Assembly: GCF_009192995.1 (NCBI RefSeq)
Contig: NZ_SDID01000003.1
Span: 1-64,000, forward strand
Length of the DNA stretch: 64,000 bases
Direction: 5' to 3'
From: Sulfurimonas indica
GTDB lineage: Bacteria; Campylobacterota; Campylobacteria; Campylobacterales; Sulfurimonadaceae
This document shows, piece after piece, positions 17,596-26,446 of the stretch. The translations under genes and the position numbers were made by a program. The notes under the pieces are model-generated. The model saw only the letters and a program-made list of their open reading frames with translations. It searched no databases and was not told the origin of the DNA. Positions within the stretch are counted from its first letter, which is position 1. The number at the start of each line of letters is the position of its first letter.

Positions 17596-17637
17596 AAGGC
17601 TTTAAGACTAAAAAATTTCACAAATAAGTGAGTGAAC

Positions 17638-18174
17638 ATGAAAAACAGTAGCCGTAGAGGTTTTATGGGTAAAGCATTTGGTGCCGTTGCAGGCGTTGGT
17701 GCAGTAGCTTCCTTATACGCGATGAAGAGATCTTGGGATCCTTTACCGAGTGTAAAAGCAGCTGGATTCACTACTCTTGATATGTCAGCATATAAAGAGA
17801 ATGAATTAGTAACAGAAAAATGGAGAGGGAAGCCTATCTTCGTTTTAAAGCAAACTGCAGAGATGGTTAAAAAAGCAAAAAGTAATCCTAAAGATATAGA
17901 GAGACTTATTAAAGTAGGAAATGACTACTTTATGGTTTGTCTTGGTCTTTGTACACACCTTGGTTGTATTCCAGGATATAATCCGGAAGAGAAAAGTTTC
18001 TTATGTGCATGCCATGGTGGTATGTATGATTTTACAGGTGATGTGACAAAAGCTCCACCACCACGTGGTCTTGATATTCCTCCATTTAAAATTGACGGGA
18101 ACAAGCTGGTTTTAGGTGAAGAAGGACCTGAATATAAAAAGATGCTAGAAAATGGCACAACACTAAGAGCATAG
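17638..18174 (+). CDS. petA: Ubiquinol:cytochrome c reductase, Rieske iron-sulfur subunit
   Basis: This subunit takes one quinol electron through a [2Fe-2S] cluster on the outer face of the inner membrane. The N-terminus has a twin-arginine export signal (SRRGFMG, Arg6-Arg7) and an uncleaved hydrophobic anchor. Rieske box I is CTHLGC (Cys105, His107, Cys110) and box II CACHGG (Cys123, Cys125, His126). A GTG at 17632 is in frame, but the ATG at 17638 is the likelier start. First gene of petABC, 15 nt ahead of petB. Confidence 0.94.
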   Translation: MKNSSRRGFMGKAFGAVAGVGAVASLYAMKRSWDPLPSVKAAGFTTLDMSAYKENELVTEKWRGKPIFVLKQTAEMVKKAKSNPKDIERLIKVGNDYFMVCLGLCTHLGCIPGYNPEEKSFLCACHGGMYDFTGDVTKAPPPRGLDIPPFKIDGNKLVLGEEGPEYKKMLENGTTLRA

Positions 18175-18189
18175 GCGAAAGGAAGATAA

Positions 18190-19404
18190 ATGGCACATTT
18201 TACAAAAGCTACAAGCCTGCACGATTGGTTAAACCAACGTTTAGGTATTGATACTGTTCGCCGTGTTATGGCAACAGAGTATTGGATTCCTAAGAATATC
18301 AACTTCTTATGGGCGATGGGTATGGTTCTTGCAATCACATTTGGTCTCTTATTGATTTCGGGAATCTTTTTATTAATGTATTATCAGCCAAATGTTGCAA
18401 CAGCATTTGACAGTGTAAACTATACAATCATGCAAGAAGTTGGGTATGGATGGTTATGGAGACATATTCACGGTGTAGCTGCATCGGTAGTATTCTTGAT
18501 TATTTACATTCACATGTTTACGGGTATCTACTATGGTTCATATAAAAAGGGCCGTGAGATGATCTGGCTCTCAGGTATGCTTCTTTTCGTTGCATTTTCA
18601 GCTGAGGCTTTCTCTGGGTATATGCTTCCATGGGGGCAAATGTCTTATTGGGCTGGTATGGTTATTACTAACCTTTTTGCTGGTGGTAGCTTACATGCTG
18701 ATGGTTTAGTTGAATGGATCCGTGGGGATTATGTTCCTGCTCAAGCATTCTTAAACCGTTTCTTTATGCTGCATGTACTTCTTATTCCGTTGGCGATTTT
18801 AGGGCTTATCGGTTTACACTTTGGTGCACTTCGTATTCCACACGTAAATAACCAAGATGGTGAAGAGATTGATTTTGAAGCAGAAGCTGCAAAATATAAA
18901 GCTGGTGATAAAGCAAATTCAAAAGTTATTGCATTCGTAAATGACTTTATGTCAAAAGATATGATGGTTGTTGGAATCTACTTGATTTTCTTCTTCTATC
19001 TTGTTTTCTATCATTATGATTTTGCAATGGATCCGGTTAACTTTGACCCTGCAAATGGTCTTAAGACTCCAGCACACATCTACCCTGAGTGGTACTTCTT
19101 ATGGTCTTATGAGATCCTACGTCCGTTCTCTACTGATGTTGGTCTGATCGCATTTGCATTTGCACAGGTTATTTTCTTTGCACTTCCGTTCTTAGACAAG
19201 TCACCAAATGCAGTACCTGCATCACGCCGTGGTCTGTTTAAATTCTGGTTCTGGGCAATGTTGATCGATATGATTATTCTGACTGCTATGGGTAAAGTTC
19301 CACCTGAAGGCCTCTTCAGTACTATCGGTCTTTATGCAGCACTTACATTTATTGGTCTATGGATAGCACTTCCATTTATCACTAAATTCGAAAAAAAAGT
19401 TTAA
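18190..19404 (+). CDS. petB: Cytochrome b of the bc1 complex
   Basis: The 404-residue membrane protein holds the two b hemes and the quinone sites. Likely heme ligands are His94/His108 and a second pair spaced 15 residues apart in FFMLHVLLIPLAILGLIGLHF, the spacing known from b6f-type cytochromes rather than the 14 of mitochondrial cytochrome b. The PEWYFLW quinol-site motif is present, so both b6-like and subunit-IV-like parts are in one chain. GAAAGGAAG precedes the ATG, and petC follows 10 nt downstream. Confidence 0.95.
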   Translation: MAHFTKATSLHDWLNQRLGIDTVRRVMATEYWIPKNINFLWAMGMVLAITFGLLLISGIFLLMYYQPNVATAFDSVNYTIMQEVGYGWLWRHIHGVAASVVFLIIYIHMFTGIYYGSYKKGREMIWLSGMLLFVAFSAEAFSGYMLPWGQMSYWAGMVITNLFAGGSLHADGLVEWIRGDYVPAQAFLNRFFMLHVLLIPLAILGLIGLHFGALRIPHVNNQDGEEIDFEAEAAKYKAGDKANSKVIAFVNDFMSKDMMVVGIYLIFFFYLVFYHYDFAMDPVNFDPANGLKTPAHIYPEWYFLWSYEILRPFSTDVGLIAFAFAQVIFFALPFLDKSPNAVPASRRGLFKFWFWAMLIDMIILTAMGKVPPEGLFSTIGLYAALTFIGLWIALPFITKFEKKV

Positions 19405-19414
19405 GGAGTAAAAA

Positions 19415-20383
19415 GTGAAAGAATTATTTATATTAGCGGTTGTAACTGTTTTTACTCTTTTAACGTACTATTTAGTTGAGCCTTTTGCACACTCTCAAAT
19501 GCATAAGCATGTAGAGAGTGAAGGTTTTGCATATAAAGATCTTCCGGCACTCACGAAAAAAGGTGATGCTGCTCGTGGTAAAGACTTAGTAATGGGTGCT
19601 GGTGCTTGTGCTGGTTGTCACGGTATCGAAGTTGAAGGCATGCCAGCTCCAATGGACCCTGTAACTGCAGCGCAGTCTTATGGTGTTAATCCACCAGATT
19701 TATCAAATGCAGGTGCTGTTTTTGATCCTAAGTTTTTAGCAGCACTTATTAAAAATCCTGCACATGCTTTAATGGTTGAGCATAAGTTTGATGCGAACAA
19801 AGGTCAAATGCATCCTATGACATCATTCTATGGTGCTGGTGGAGATTTAGACCAAGAAGTTGCTGATATGGTTGCATATTTACAATCAATTGCTCCAAAA
19901 GCTGAAGAGTTGACTCCTAAAATGGCATTTGAGACTGCTTGTGGTAGATGTCATGCAATTCACTATCCGTATGTAAAAGATGGTGAAGCACATCCAGCTT
20001 GGACTCAAATTGGTGAGAAGCCAACATTTAAGAAAAAACAAGATGCGTTGGCATTTGAGACAAAAGTTCTTGATTACCAAGATGCACTTACAAAATATAT
20101 GGGTACACTACCACCAGATTTAAGTATGTACATCCGTTCACGTGGTGAGCACTACATCAAAACATTTGTTGAAAATCCTCAGAACTACCTAAAAGGTACT
20201 GCAATGCCACGTGTTGGTGTAAGTGCTGAAAGTGCTGAGAAAATCATCGAACATTTAGAAGATGTTGGTGACTCTAAACGTCATATGCGTGAAGAGATTG
20301 GTAAAAATGTAATGATCTATATCATCATCTTTGCAATCTTTGCAATCCTTTGGAAAAAAGAGGTATGGAAAGAGCTTCACTAA
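19415..20383 (+). CDS. petC: Diheme cytochrome c1-type subunit of the bc1 complex
   Basis: This 322-residue c-type cytochrome is anchored at both ends: an N-terminal helix (residues 4-20) and a C-terminal helix (about 298-314). Two heme-binding motifs are present, CAGCH (65-69) and CGRCH (176-180), the diheme form known in epsilonproteobacterial bc1 complexes. It passes electrons from the Rieske protein to periplasmic cytochrome c. The start is GTG at 19415 behind AAGGAG. A GC-rich hairpin follows at 20401-20425. Confidence 0.93.
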   Translation: MKELFILAVVTVFTLLTYYLVEPFAHSQMHKHVESEGFAYKDLPALTKKGDAARGKDLVMGAGACAGCHGIEVEGMPAPMDPVTAAQSYGVNPPDLSNAGAVFDPKFLAALIKNPAHALMVEHKFDANKGQMHPMTSFYGAGGDLDQEVADMVAYLQSIAPKAEELTPKMAFETACGRCHAIHYPYVKDGEAHPAWTQIGEKPTFKKKQDALAFETKVLDYQDALTKYMGTLPPDLSMYIRSRGEHYIKTFVENPQNYLKGTAMPRVGVSAESAEKIIEHLEDVGDSKRHMREEIGKNVMIYIIIFAIFAILWKKEVWKELH

Positions 20384-20400
20384 GCTTTCTTCCTCTTTTT

Positions 20401-20425
20401 GTCTCCATACCTTTGGTATGGGGAC
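20401..20425 (+). terminator. Hairpin after petABC
   Basis: An 11-bp stem with one G-U pair (20401-20411 with 20415-20425) encloses a TTT loop. The downstream sequence is pyrimidine-rich without a clear T-run. Placement between petC and a separately promoted gene supports a terminator. Confidence 0.55.
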
Positions 20426-20462
20426 ACCCTCCTTTATTACCCTTCTTAAAGTATAGCTTCGA

Positions 20463-20468
20463 TATAAT
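20463..20468 (+). promoter_or_regulatory. -10 box exactly 6 nt before the RDD gene ATG
   Basis: TATAAT is followed by 6 nt and then the ATG at 20475. Transcription would start at or next to the start codon, giving a leaderless mRNA. No Shine-Dalgarno sequence is present. Confidence 0.5.
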
Positions 20469-20474
20469 CACTCT

Positions 20475-20954
20475 ATGAGATTTAGAGATATTAAAAAACG
20501 ACAAAAAAACTCCCAAAAATTAAAAGAAAAAATAAGTGTCAGATATGCATCCTATCCAGATAGAATAAAAGCACTTATTACTGATATGTTTATGATATAT
20601 GCACCTATTTTGTATCTGATTACCTATGTTGTTATGGGTGGCAAAGATGCCTTTCAATCTTCACAGATGGCACCACTTTTAGGAGTAACATTATATGGGG
20701 TCATTTACGCATTTTTACTTGCTAAGTTTGGTCAGACTCCAGGGAAAAAAGCGTATGAGATAAAAGTTGTTGATGATACTACGTATGAAAATATTGGCTT
20801 TTTTAGAGCATTGTTGCGTTTCATTGCTTTTTTATTTTCAGCAACAATTCTTTTTGGTTTACTGACACCTTTTTACAGAAAAGATAAAAAAGCACTCCAT
20901 GACATTATCTGCTCTACTGTAGAAATCTACGTAGATAACAAACATAGCATTTAA
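20475..20954 (+). CDS. RDD-family membrane protein
   Basis: The 159-residue protein has a basic N-terminus, then RYASYPDRIKALITDMFMIY (the R..D..D pattern that names the RDD family), followed by three hydrophobic segments and the conserved GQTPGKKAYEIKVVD loop. RDD proteins are small inner-membrane proteins, some linked to ion or sodium transport; the role here is unknown. It lacks a ribosome binding site and sits 6 nt after a TATAAT, so its mRNA may be leaderless. Confidence 0.82.
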   Translation: MRFRDIKKRQKNSQKLKEKISVRYASYPDRIKALITDMFMIYAPILYLITYVVMGGKDAFQSSQMAPLLGVTLYGVIYAFLLAKFGQTPGKKAYEIKVVDDTTYENIGFFRALLRFIAFLFSATILFGLLTPFYRKDKKALHDIICSTVEIYVDNKHSI

Positions 20955-20971
20955 TATTTCTGATATTTCTG

Positions 20972-20977
20972 TATAAT
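20972..20977 (+). promoter_or_regulatory. -10 box of the lipoprotein gene
   Basis: TATAAT lies 25 nt before the ATG at 21003, with an AAGGGAG ribosome binding site between. It starts a separate transcript after the RDD gene. Confidence 0.5.
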
Positions 20978-21002
20978 GGCTCTATAAAAAAGGGAGTTTT
21001 AT

Positions 21003-21599
21003 ATGAAAAAATTATATCTGTTGTTTATGGCACTCTTTTCGATGAGCTTTGTTGCTTGTTCGAATATGGAAATCGGTTTTGAGGAAGAGAGTATCTTTTA
21101 TCGTGGTGGTGTGGTCTATATCTATCTTGATGAAGATATGAAAAGTGATGCAAAGTATCGCGTCTATATCAATAATGAAGATACGGAAATCTCGTTGATA
21201 CCGGGATATAAAACACGATTTGGAATCAAGCCGGGTGACACACATATAGAGATAGTTCATGGGCGTGAGAGTGCTGCTATAAATATGCATTTAGAGGGAT
21301 CTAAAAATTATTATCTCCGTGTACAAAAAGCACAAGATGGGCAAATGGAAATTGCAGAGGTAAAAAAAGATAGTATCGACAGTTCTGTACAAAGTACTCC
21401 GTTGTATGTAGATGAAAATGAAGAAAAGTCTGAAAAAACAGAAGCTAAAGTAGAGAAGTCTGCAGATACAACAGAATCTATAGAGAAAAAAGAGACTCCG
21501 CAGAAAAAAACTGAACAAGAGTCTATTGATGAGAAGTCTGTAGATAAGCCCAAAGAGGGTGAGACAACCTTTTATTATGATCCGCTTGAAGGTGAGTAA
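21003..21599 (+). CDS. Lipoprotein with low-complexity acidic/basic C-terminus
   Basis: The 198-residue protein has a lipoprotein signal (MKKLYLLFMALFSMSFVAC, lipobox FVAC with Cys19). Residues ~25-115 form a beta-rich domain (YIYLDEDMKSDAKYRVYIN, RFGIKPGDTHIEIVHG) of the DUF2846-like type, here only a suggestion. The rest is a charged Glu/Lys/Ser/Thr-rich tail (about 135-195), probably disordered and spanning part of the periplasm. It has no clear operon partner. Function is unknown. Confidence 0.75.
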   Translation: MKKLYLLFMALFSMSFVACSNMEIGFEEESIFYRGGVVYIYLDEDMKSDAKYRVYINNEDTEISLIPGYKTRFGIKPGDTHIEIVHGRESAAINMHLEGSKNYYLRVQKAQDGQMEIAEVKKDSIDSSVQSTPLYVDENEEKSEKTEAKVEKSADTTESIEKKETPQKKTEQESIDEKSVDKPKEGETTFYYDPLEGE

Positions 21600-21621
21600 A
21601 GCTAAATTCAACTACGCAGGC

Positions 21622-21627
21622 TATAAT
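21622..21627 (+). promoter_or_regulatory. -10 box of moaA-queE-queD
   Basis: TATAAT lies 28 nt before the moaA ATG. The leader would be only about 20 nt, too short to hold a molybdenum-cofactor riboswitch. Confidence 0.45.
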
Positions 21628-21655
21628 ACATTTAATATAAAAGATAGGAAAATAG

Positions 21656-22621
21656 ATGCTAATAGACAGCTATGATAGAGTTGTTGATTATCTCCGTATT
21701 TCAGTAACTGAGAGATGTAACTTTAGATGTCAATACTGTATGCCTGAGAAACCTTTTTCTTGGGTTCCAAAAGAGAATTTACTCTCTTTTGAAGAGCTTT
21801 TTGAGTTTGTCAAAGTCTGTATAGATGAGGGTATCCGTAAGATACGCATTACAGGTGGAGAACCACTTTTGCGTGAGGATATAGACAAATTCATTAAGAT
21901 GATTTATGATTATGAGCCTTCTATTGACCTTGCGATGACAACGAATGCCTTTTTACTTAAAGGTGTGGCACAAAAACTCAAAGATGCAGGACTGAAGCGT
22001 ATCAATGTAAGTATAGATACATTGAAGCCGGAAATTGCACAAAAGATAGCCCAAAAAGATGTTTTGGCAAATGTTCTTGATGGTGTTGATGAAGCACTTC
22101 AAGTCGGTCTGAAGGTCAAGGTTAATATGGTGCCTATGAAAAATATGAATGCCGATGAGATTGTAGATGTCTTGGAGTATGCAAAAGAGCGTGGTATGAC
22201 GATTCGTTTCATAGAGTATATGGAAAATGCCTATGCAAAAGCCGGTATTTCAAGAGTAACAGCAAAAGAGGTCCTGGAGATTTTGTCTCAAAAGTACAAC
22301 TTTGTAGATGAAGGGTTTGAGAAGGCTTCACCATCAAGGTATTATAAGATGGATGATGGGTATCGCTTTGGAATTATTGAACCGTATGGTGATGATTTTT
22401 GTAAAGAGTGTAACCGTATCAGACTTACTGCTGAAGGACATCTCATACCGTGTTTGTATTTTGATGAGGCGATGAGTATCGCAGAGTCTGTCAAAAAAGG
22501 TGACATTAAAACAGCAGCTTTGGTTTTAAAAGAGGTTGTCAGAAACAAACCTGAAAAGAATCGTTGGGGTGGAGATGATGATGAGGTCTCCCAACGTGCT
22601 TTCTATGAAACCGGTGGATGA
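21656..22621 (+). CDS. moaA: GTP 3',8-cyclase (molybdopterin precursor synthesis)
   Basis: This radical-SAM enzyme starts molybdenum-cofactor synthesis from GTP. The 321-residue protein has the radical-SAM CNFRCQYC motif near residue 20, GGEPLLR, and a C-terminal cluster CKECNR...C (LIPCLYF). It ends in the -GG tail typical of MoaA. The product is needed by the formate dehydrogenase at 33615. It is followed 9 nt later by queE. Confidence 0.95.
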   Translation: MLIDSYDRVVDYLRISVTERCNFRCQYCMPEKPFSWVPKENLLSFEELFEFVKVCIDEGIRKIRITGGEPLLREDIDKFIKMIYDYEPSIDLAMTTNAFLLKGVAQKLKDAGLKRINVSIDTLKPEIAQKIAQKDVLANVLDGVDEALQVGLKVKVNMVPMKNMNADEIVDVLEYAKERGMTIRFIEYMENAYAKAGISRVTAKEVLEILSQKYNFVDEGFEKASPSRYYKMDDGYRFGIIEPYGDDFCKECNRIRLTAEGHLIPCLYFDEAMSIAESVKKGDIKTAALVLKEVVRNKPEKNRWGGDDDEVSQRAFYETGG

Positions 22622-22630
22622 TAGAGATAG

Positions 22631-23389
22631 ATGATATATCTTGTTGAACACTTCTACTCTATTCAAGGTGAGGGAAAGTTTGTAGGAAGCCCGAGTCTCT
22701 TTTTCCGTTTTGGTGGTTGCAATATGCGCTGTGAGGGCTTTGGATGCAGCGAAGTAGCTCCTGATGGAGTAGAGGTTGTAGGGTGTGATACTGTTTATGC
22801 AGTGAACAAAGAGCATTTTGCAAATACATGGATACCGATCAAAGACCATCAACAACTCTTAAATGTTTTAGAGCAGTATGAACTGCCTCACGCAGTCGAT
22901 ATAGTCCTCACTGGTGGTGAGCCGCTTATCTATGCAAATGATGCAGTGTTTGTAAAGTTTTTAGAGGCTTTGGTAGCAAAGGGGCATCGCATAACATTTG
23001 AGACAAATGGCTCTTTGGATGTTGATTTTGAGAAATATCCGGTATATAAGAGTTGTGTTTTTGCACTCTCTGTAAAACTCTCAAACTCGAATGAACCTCT
23101 TGCAAAACGTCTGCGTGGAGATGTGATTTTTAACATTGCATCTCACGCAGAGGAGGCTTTTTTTAAATTCTCCATCGACAGAGATTCCATTAATATGGCT
23201 TTAGAAGATGAGATAGAGAGCATCACTATGCATGCACCAAAGCTCCAAGTATATTGTATGCCGCTTGGTGGAAACAAAGCAGATGTGGAGGCAAATACAG
23301 AGCCTCTGATCGAGTTTTGTAAAGCAAAAGGGTATAACTTTAGTGACAGACTTCACATCAGAATCTGGGATGAAAATAAAGGAGTGTAA
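22631..23389 (+). CDS. queE: 7-carboxy-7-deazaguanine synthase
   Basis: QueE is a small radical-SAM enzyme that rearranges carboxytetrahydropterin into carboxy-deazaguanine in queuosine synthesis. The 252-residue protein starts MIYLVEHFYSIQGEGKFVGSP-like, with the FGGCNMRCEGFGC cluster motif in place of the usual CxxxCxxC, and LTGGEPL. Its partner queD follows 2 nt downstream, so the pair supplies the queuosine pathway alongside the other tRNA-modification genes of the window. Confidence 0.93.
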   Translation: MIYLVEHFYSIQGEGKFVGSPSLFFRFGGCNMRCEGFGCSEVAPDGVEVVGCDTVYAVNKEHFANTWIPIKDHQQLLNVLEQYELPHAVDIVLTGGEPLIYANDAVFVKFLEALVAKGHRITFETNGSLDVDFEKYPVYKSCVFALSVKLSNSNEPLAKRLRGDVIFNIASHAEEAFFKFSIDRDSINMALEDEIESITMHAPKLQVYCMPLGGNKADVEANTEPLIEFCKAKGYNFSDRLHIRIWDENKGV

Positions 23390-23391
23390 GC

Positions 23392-23973
23392 ATGATAATA
23401 CGAAAACTGTTTAAATTTGAAAACGCTCATGTTGTGCGGGGGTGTTCTACTGTAAAATGCCGCAGCTCCGTACACGGGCACTCCTACAAAGTAGAGCTTC
23501 TTTTTGAATCAAATTTCTTAGACAATGGGCAGATGGTTTACGATTTTGGTCTTATGAAGCAAAACATGAAAGATTTGGTTGAGAGCTTTGATCATGCTAT
23601 TGCGCTTTGGAGCGGAGATGATAAAGAGTACCTTGAAGCTATGAAAAAACACTCTGCACGTTGGGTAGAGTTACCAGTCTCTCCTTCAGCTGAACAATTT
23701 TCTCGTGTGATATTTGTAATGATAGATAAGCTTCTCTCTCTGACATCAAAAGTAAATGGAGAACGTGAAGTAAAACTTCATTCTGTAATAGTGCATGAAA
23801 CAGATACCGGATATGCACAATGTTTTAAAGATGATGCGTACTCTAAAGAGATGGGTAATATTGACCTGCATGAGATATCTTTCTCCAAGCAGATACATAC
23901 AGATTTTAAAGATGCAAGACTCTGGGAGAAAATTTTACAAGAAGAGAGCTTTCTTAATCCCTCTTCAGTTTAA
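23392..23973 (+). CDS. queD: 6-carboxy-5,6,7,8-tetrahydropterin synthase
   Basis: QueD converts dihydroneopterin triphosphate to carboxytetrahydropterin, the substrate of QueE. The 193-residue protein has zinc-ligand histidines in FENAHVV and VHGHSYKV, a catalytic Cys in the C-rich region between them (GCSTVKC), and FDHAIAL. It is longer than the ~120-residue E. coli enzyme and matches the long form. It ends 9 nt before the stop of the convergent moeA. Confidence 0.93.
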   Translation: MIIRKLFKFENAHVVRGCSTVKCRSSVHGHSYKVELLFESNFLDNGQMVYDFGLMKQNMKDLVESFDHAIALWSGDDKEYLEAMKKHSARWVELPVSPSAEQFSRVIFVMIDKLLSLTSKVNGEREVKLHSVIVHETDTGYAQCFKDDAYSKEMGNIDLHEISFSKQIHTDFKDARLWEKILQEESFLNPSSV

Positions 23974-23981
23974 GTCGGCAC

Positions 23982-25199
23982 TTAAAAACTGACAAAATCT
24001 TTAAAAGTATCACTTGTAAAACTAAACTTCGTACTGATAACTTTTACGTCACTTCCCTCTTCTATAAATCCACATGATTCGCTGATAATTATGAAACTGT
24101 TTGCCTCGGCAAGAGGTGATATCATTCCTGGTGAGAACTGCTCACATACGGTAAAAAATTTTCCGTCAAAATATCCTGGAGTCACAGAGCGTCTGCCAGC
24201 ACGCAGTTTATAGTTATTTTTCATTTTTGCAGTGATGGGTTGGATGAATTTCTCACGTGCTCCACTCATAGCGTAGATGATAGCACGGCCAAAAAGTTCA
24301 AAGTTCAGTGCAGCTGCCAATGGATTTCCCGGAAGATTGAGAATGACCTTATCACCAATTTTTCCAAATGTTGTCGGTTTTCCCGGTTTTATCTCTACCT
24401 TATCAAAGAGTATCTCGTACCCAAAAGTACCGAAAGCCTCTTTTGTAAAGTCTGCATCACCGACACTTACCCCACCACTTGTAATGATGATGTCACAATC
24501 AAGTGCACTCTTTATATGTGCATGAATATCTTCTAAGGTGTCGTGCGCTGTACCGATAAATTCGACTTCACACCCAAGTTCTTTGGCACGAGAGAGCAGA
24601 GTAGGTGTGTTAGTATTGTAGAGTTGATACTCTGTTACTTGCTCAAAGTGCATTTTCAGCTCATTTCCTGAAGCAAAAAGGGCAATACGAGGTTTTTTAT
24701 GTACCTTTATATGACTAATGCCCTGAGAAGCAAGAAGTGTGATCTGGTGGGCATCAAGCTTTTGTCCTTTGTGTAAAAGAGCTTGTTCTTTTTTGATGTC
24801 CTCTCCTGCAAAACGGATATGTTTGGACATGGTCAGATTGTGGGGCAATTCTATACCACCCTCGCACTCTTTTGTATCTTCAACAGGAACGATACACTGC
24901 GTTCCCAAAGGGATACGGGCCCCTGTCATTATTTTGATCGCTTCTCCATGAGAGAGCTCACCTTCAAAGTTGTCTCCCGCAAAGATAGTACATTTTACTT
25001 TGACACACTTCCCACTGTCTTCTATCTTTACTGCATATCCATCCATTGCTGAATTGTCATAAGGCGGAAGATTATGCGATGCTGTGATATCTTCTGCCAA
25101 GATGTATCCTAGAGCCTCTTCGATAGGGATGATTTTTAATGATTTTGGTTTTATATTTGTATAGATTAGTTCAAGTGCTTTTTCAATTGTAACTGCCAT
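23982..25199 (-). CDS. moeA: Molybdopterin molybdenumtransferase
   Basis: MoeA inserts molybdate into adenylylated molybdopterin. The 405-residue protein shows LPPYDNSAMDGYAVK near the N-terminus, GARIPLGTQCIVPVED, and the MoeA/MogA-type ITSGGVSVGDADF and LPGNPLAAALNF segments. It is transcribed towards queD and diverges from the small membrane protein at 25249. With moaA it gives the window two cofactor genes for the formate dehydrogenase. Confidence 0.95.
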   Translation of the reverse strand: MAVTIEKALELIYTNIKPKSLKIIPIEEALGYILAEDITASHNLPPYDNSAMDGYAVKIEDSGKCVKVKCTIFAGDNFEGELSHGEAIKIMTGARIPLGTQCIVPVEDTKECEGGIELPHNLTMSKHIRFAGEDIKKEQALLHKGQKLDAHQITLLASQGISHIKVHKKPRIALFASGNELKMHFEQVTEYQLYNTNTPTLLSRAKELGCEVEFIGTAHDTLEDIHAHIKSALDCDIIITSGGVSVGDADFTKEAFGTFGYEILFDKVEIKPGKPTTFGKIGDKVILNLPGNPLAAALNFELFGRAIIYAMSGAREKFIQPITAKMKNNYKLRAGRRSVTPGYFDGKFFTVCEQFSPGMISPLAEANSFIIISESCGFIEEGSDVKVISTKFSFTSDTFKDFVSF

Positions 25200-25236
25200 A
25201 ATGGGACTACCCCTTTTTTAAATTGACATATTATAA

Positions 25237-25242
25237 TATAAT
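25237..25242 (+). promoter_or_regulatory. -10 box exactly 6 nt before the 25249 ATG
   Basis: TATAAT (the second of two overlapping copies, 25232-25237 and 25237-25242) is followed by 6 nt and the ATG. A TTGACA at 25223-25228 is too close to be a normal -35 for it. No Shine-Dalgarno sequence is present, so a leaderless mRNA is likely. Confidence 0.5.
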
Positions 25243-25248
25243 TTCGCT

Positions 25249-25662
25249 ATGAATGAAATGTATAACATGGGTTTAGACCTACACTCTTGGAGTGCGGTAG
25301 CAGTTTTAGGTATGATTTTTTTAAATCTTTTTATATTGATCAGTGCAAAAGATCTTGCAAAGTACAAAAGAGCCAACTCTTTGTACTGGATGCCTTTGGA
25401 GATAACAGTGCTTGGTTCACTGCTTTTTACAGGTATCGTGATGATGGCGGCAAAGCATCTTGACTTTAGTCTAGAAAATATAGCGATGATACTACTTGGT
25501 ATCATTTTAATCGTTTTAGAAGCAAAACGTCTCAAAGCTCTAAAATATCTCAGCACAAAAAAAGAGCATGCGTTTAATGCTTACAAGCCGTTTGCGCGAA
25601 CGATTTTGCAAGTAGAGTTTGTACTGGTTTTTCTAATGAGTCTATGGATGTGGTTGGTATAA
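25249..25662 (+). CDS. Small integral membrane protein, unknown function
   Basis: The 137-residue protein has four hydrophobic segments (about residues 15-33, 49-68, 73-91 and 118-136) joined by short basic loops, so it is an inner-membrane protein. The N-terminal LDLHSWSA contains a membrane-edge histidine. I do not recognise the family. In-frame Mets at residues 1, 4 and 7 make the start ambiguous, but the -10 box 6 nt ahead of the first favours leaderless initiation there. rsmE begins 1 nt after its stop. Confidence 0.7.
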   Translation: MNEMYNMGLDLHSWSAVAVLGMIFLNLFILISAKDLAKYKRANSLYWMPLEITVLGSLLFTGIVMMAAKHLDFSLENIAMILLGIILIVLEAKRLKALKYLSTKKEHAFNAYKPFARTILQVEFVLVFLMSLWMWLV

Positions 25663-25663
25663 G

Positions 25664-26335
25664 ATGATCTACCTCTTACATGCAGATGCCGGTAAGGAGC
25701 AGCTCCGCATCAAAGGAGAAGATTTTAAGTATCTCATCAAAGTACGCCGTCACGCTGTAGGAGATGTGATTGCATTTCGCAATAAAGAAAATCTCCAAAT
25801 GCTCTCTCGTTATAAGCTGAAAGATATTGCACCGCGTGAGGCTCTTTTTGAATTGCAATCTTGTGAAATTGTTATGGTCCAAGCAGAGAAAAGTCTGCAT
25901 ATTGGCTGGTGTGTTATCGATAACAAATCCGTTGAAAAGGTACTCGCTTCACTCAATGAGATAGGTGTGGCAAAGATCACTTTTATTTACTGTGAGCGTA
26001 GTCAAAAGAACTTCAAACCTGACTTTAAACGATATGAACGTATCATCGAGGCATCCAATCAGCAGTGTGGACGAACAGAGCTTATGGAGTTTGATAGCTG
26101 TAAAAATATAGAGAGTTTTATAGAACTCTATCCTGATACAAAAGTATTTGATTTCACTGAGAAAACCTTAGAGTGTGAGAGTGATTTCCAAACAGTACTT
26201 ATCGGCTGTGAAGGTGGCTTTTCGCCACGTGAAAAAGAGTTCTTGAAAAATCAGGAAGTTTTTCGGCTTGATACTCCAATGGTACTGCGTTCAGAGTCTG
26301 CAACGCTTGCCGTAGCATCAAAGATTTTACTTTAG
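25664..26335 (+). CDS. rsmE: 16S rRNA m3U1498 methyltransferase
   Basis: RsmE methylates N3 of U1498 in 16S rRNA. The 223-residue protein has an N-terminal PUA-like part (FKYLIKVRRHAVGD) and the C-terminal SPOUT knot: IGCEGGFSPREKEF and DTPMVLRSESATLAVASKILL. Length is slightly below the usual 240. It is coupled to the preceding membrane protein and precedes rpmE, in a cluster of translation genes. Confidence 0.93.
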   Translation: MIYLLHADAGKEQLRIKGEDFKYLIKVRRHAVGDVIAFRNKENLQMLSRYKLKDIAPREALFELQSCEIVMVQAEKSLHIGWCVIDNKSVEKVLASLNEIGVAKITFIYCERSQKNFKPDFKRYERIIEASNQQCGRTELMEFDSCKNIESFIELYPDTKVFDFTEKTLECESDFQTVLIGCEGGFSPREKEFLKNQEVFRLDTPMVLRSESATLAVASKILL

Positions 26336-26358
26336 GTTAATTTTAAAAAATATTTAGG

Positions 26359-26364
26359 TATAAT
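26359..26364 (+). promoter_or_regulatory. -10 box of rpmE
   Basis: TATAAT lies 82 nt before the rpmE ATG. The transcript leader of about 75 nt contains the two hairpins described separately. Confidence 0.5.
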
Positions 26365-26375
26365 TCGCTCCATAA

Positions 26376-26433
26376 AATTCCGCACCCATACGGAATTAAA
26401 AAATATATCGATATTCGCACACAAACGAGTATC
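26376..26433 (+). promoter_or_regulatory. Two tandem hairpins in the rpmE (L31) mRNA leader
   Basis: Hairpin 1 has a perfect 7-bp stem (26376-26382 with 26391-26397) and an 8-nt loop CACCCATA. Hairpin 2 has an 8-bp stem with one G-U (26410-26417 with 26426-26433) and an 8-nt loop CACACAAA. They lie between the -10 box and the AAAAGG ribosome binding site. This layout fits a ribosomal-protein leader giving autogenous control by L31. Confidence 0.45.
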
Positions 26434-26446
26434 AAAAGGTAAAAGT

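Noticed and set aside
21291-21611. 106-codon minus-strand frame over the lipoprotein tail
   Set aside because: Its Phe/Leu/Ser-rich composition simply mirrors the Glu/Lys-rich tail on the other strand.
21628-21655. Molybdenum-cofactor riboswitch ahead of moaA
   Set aside because: The promoter leaves only about 20 nt of leader, too short for the known motif.
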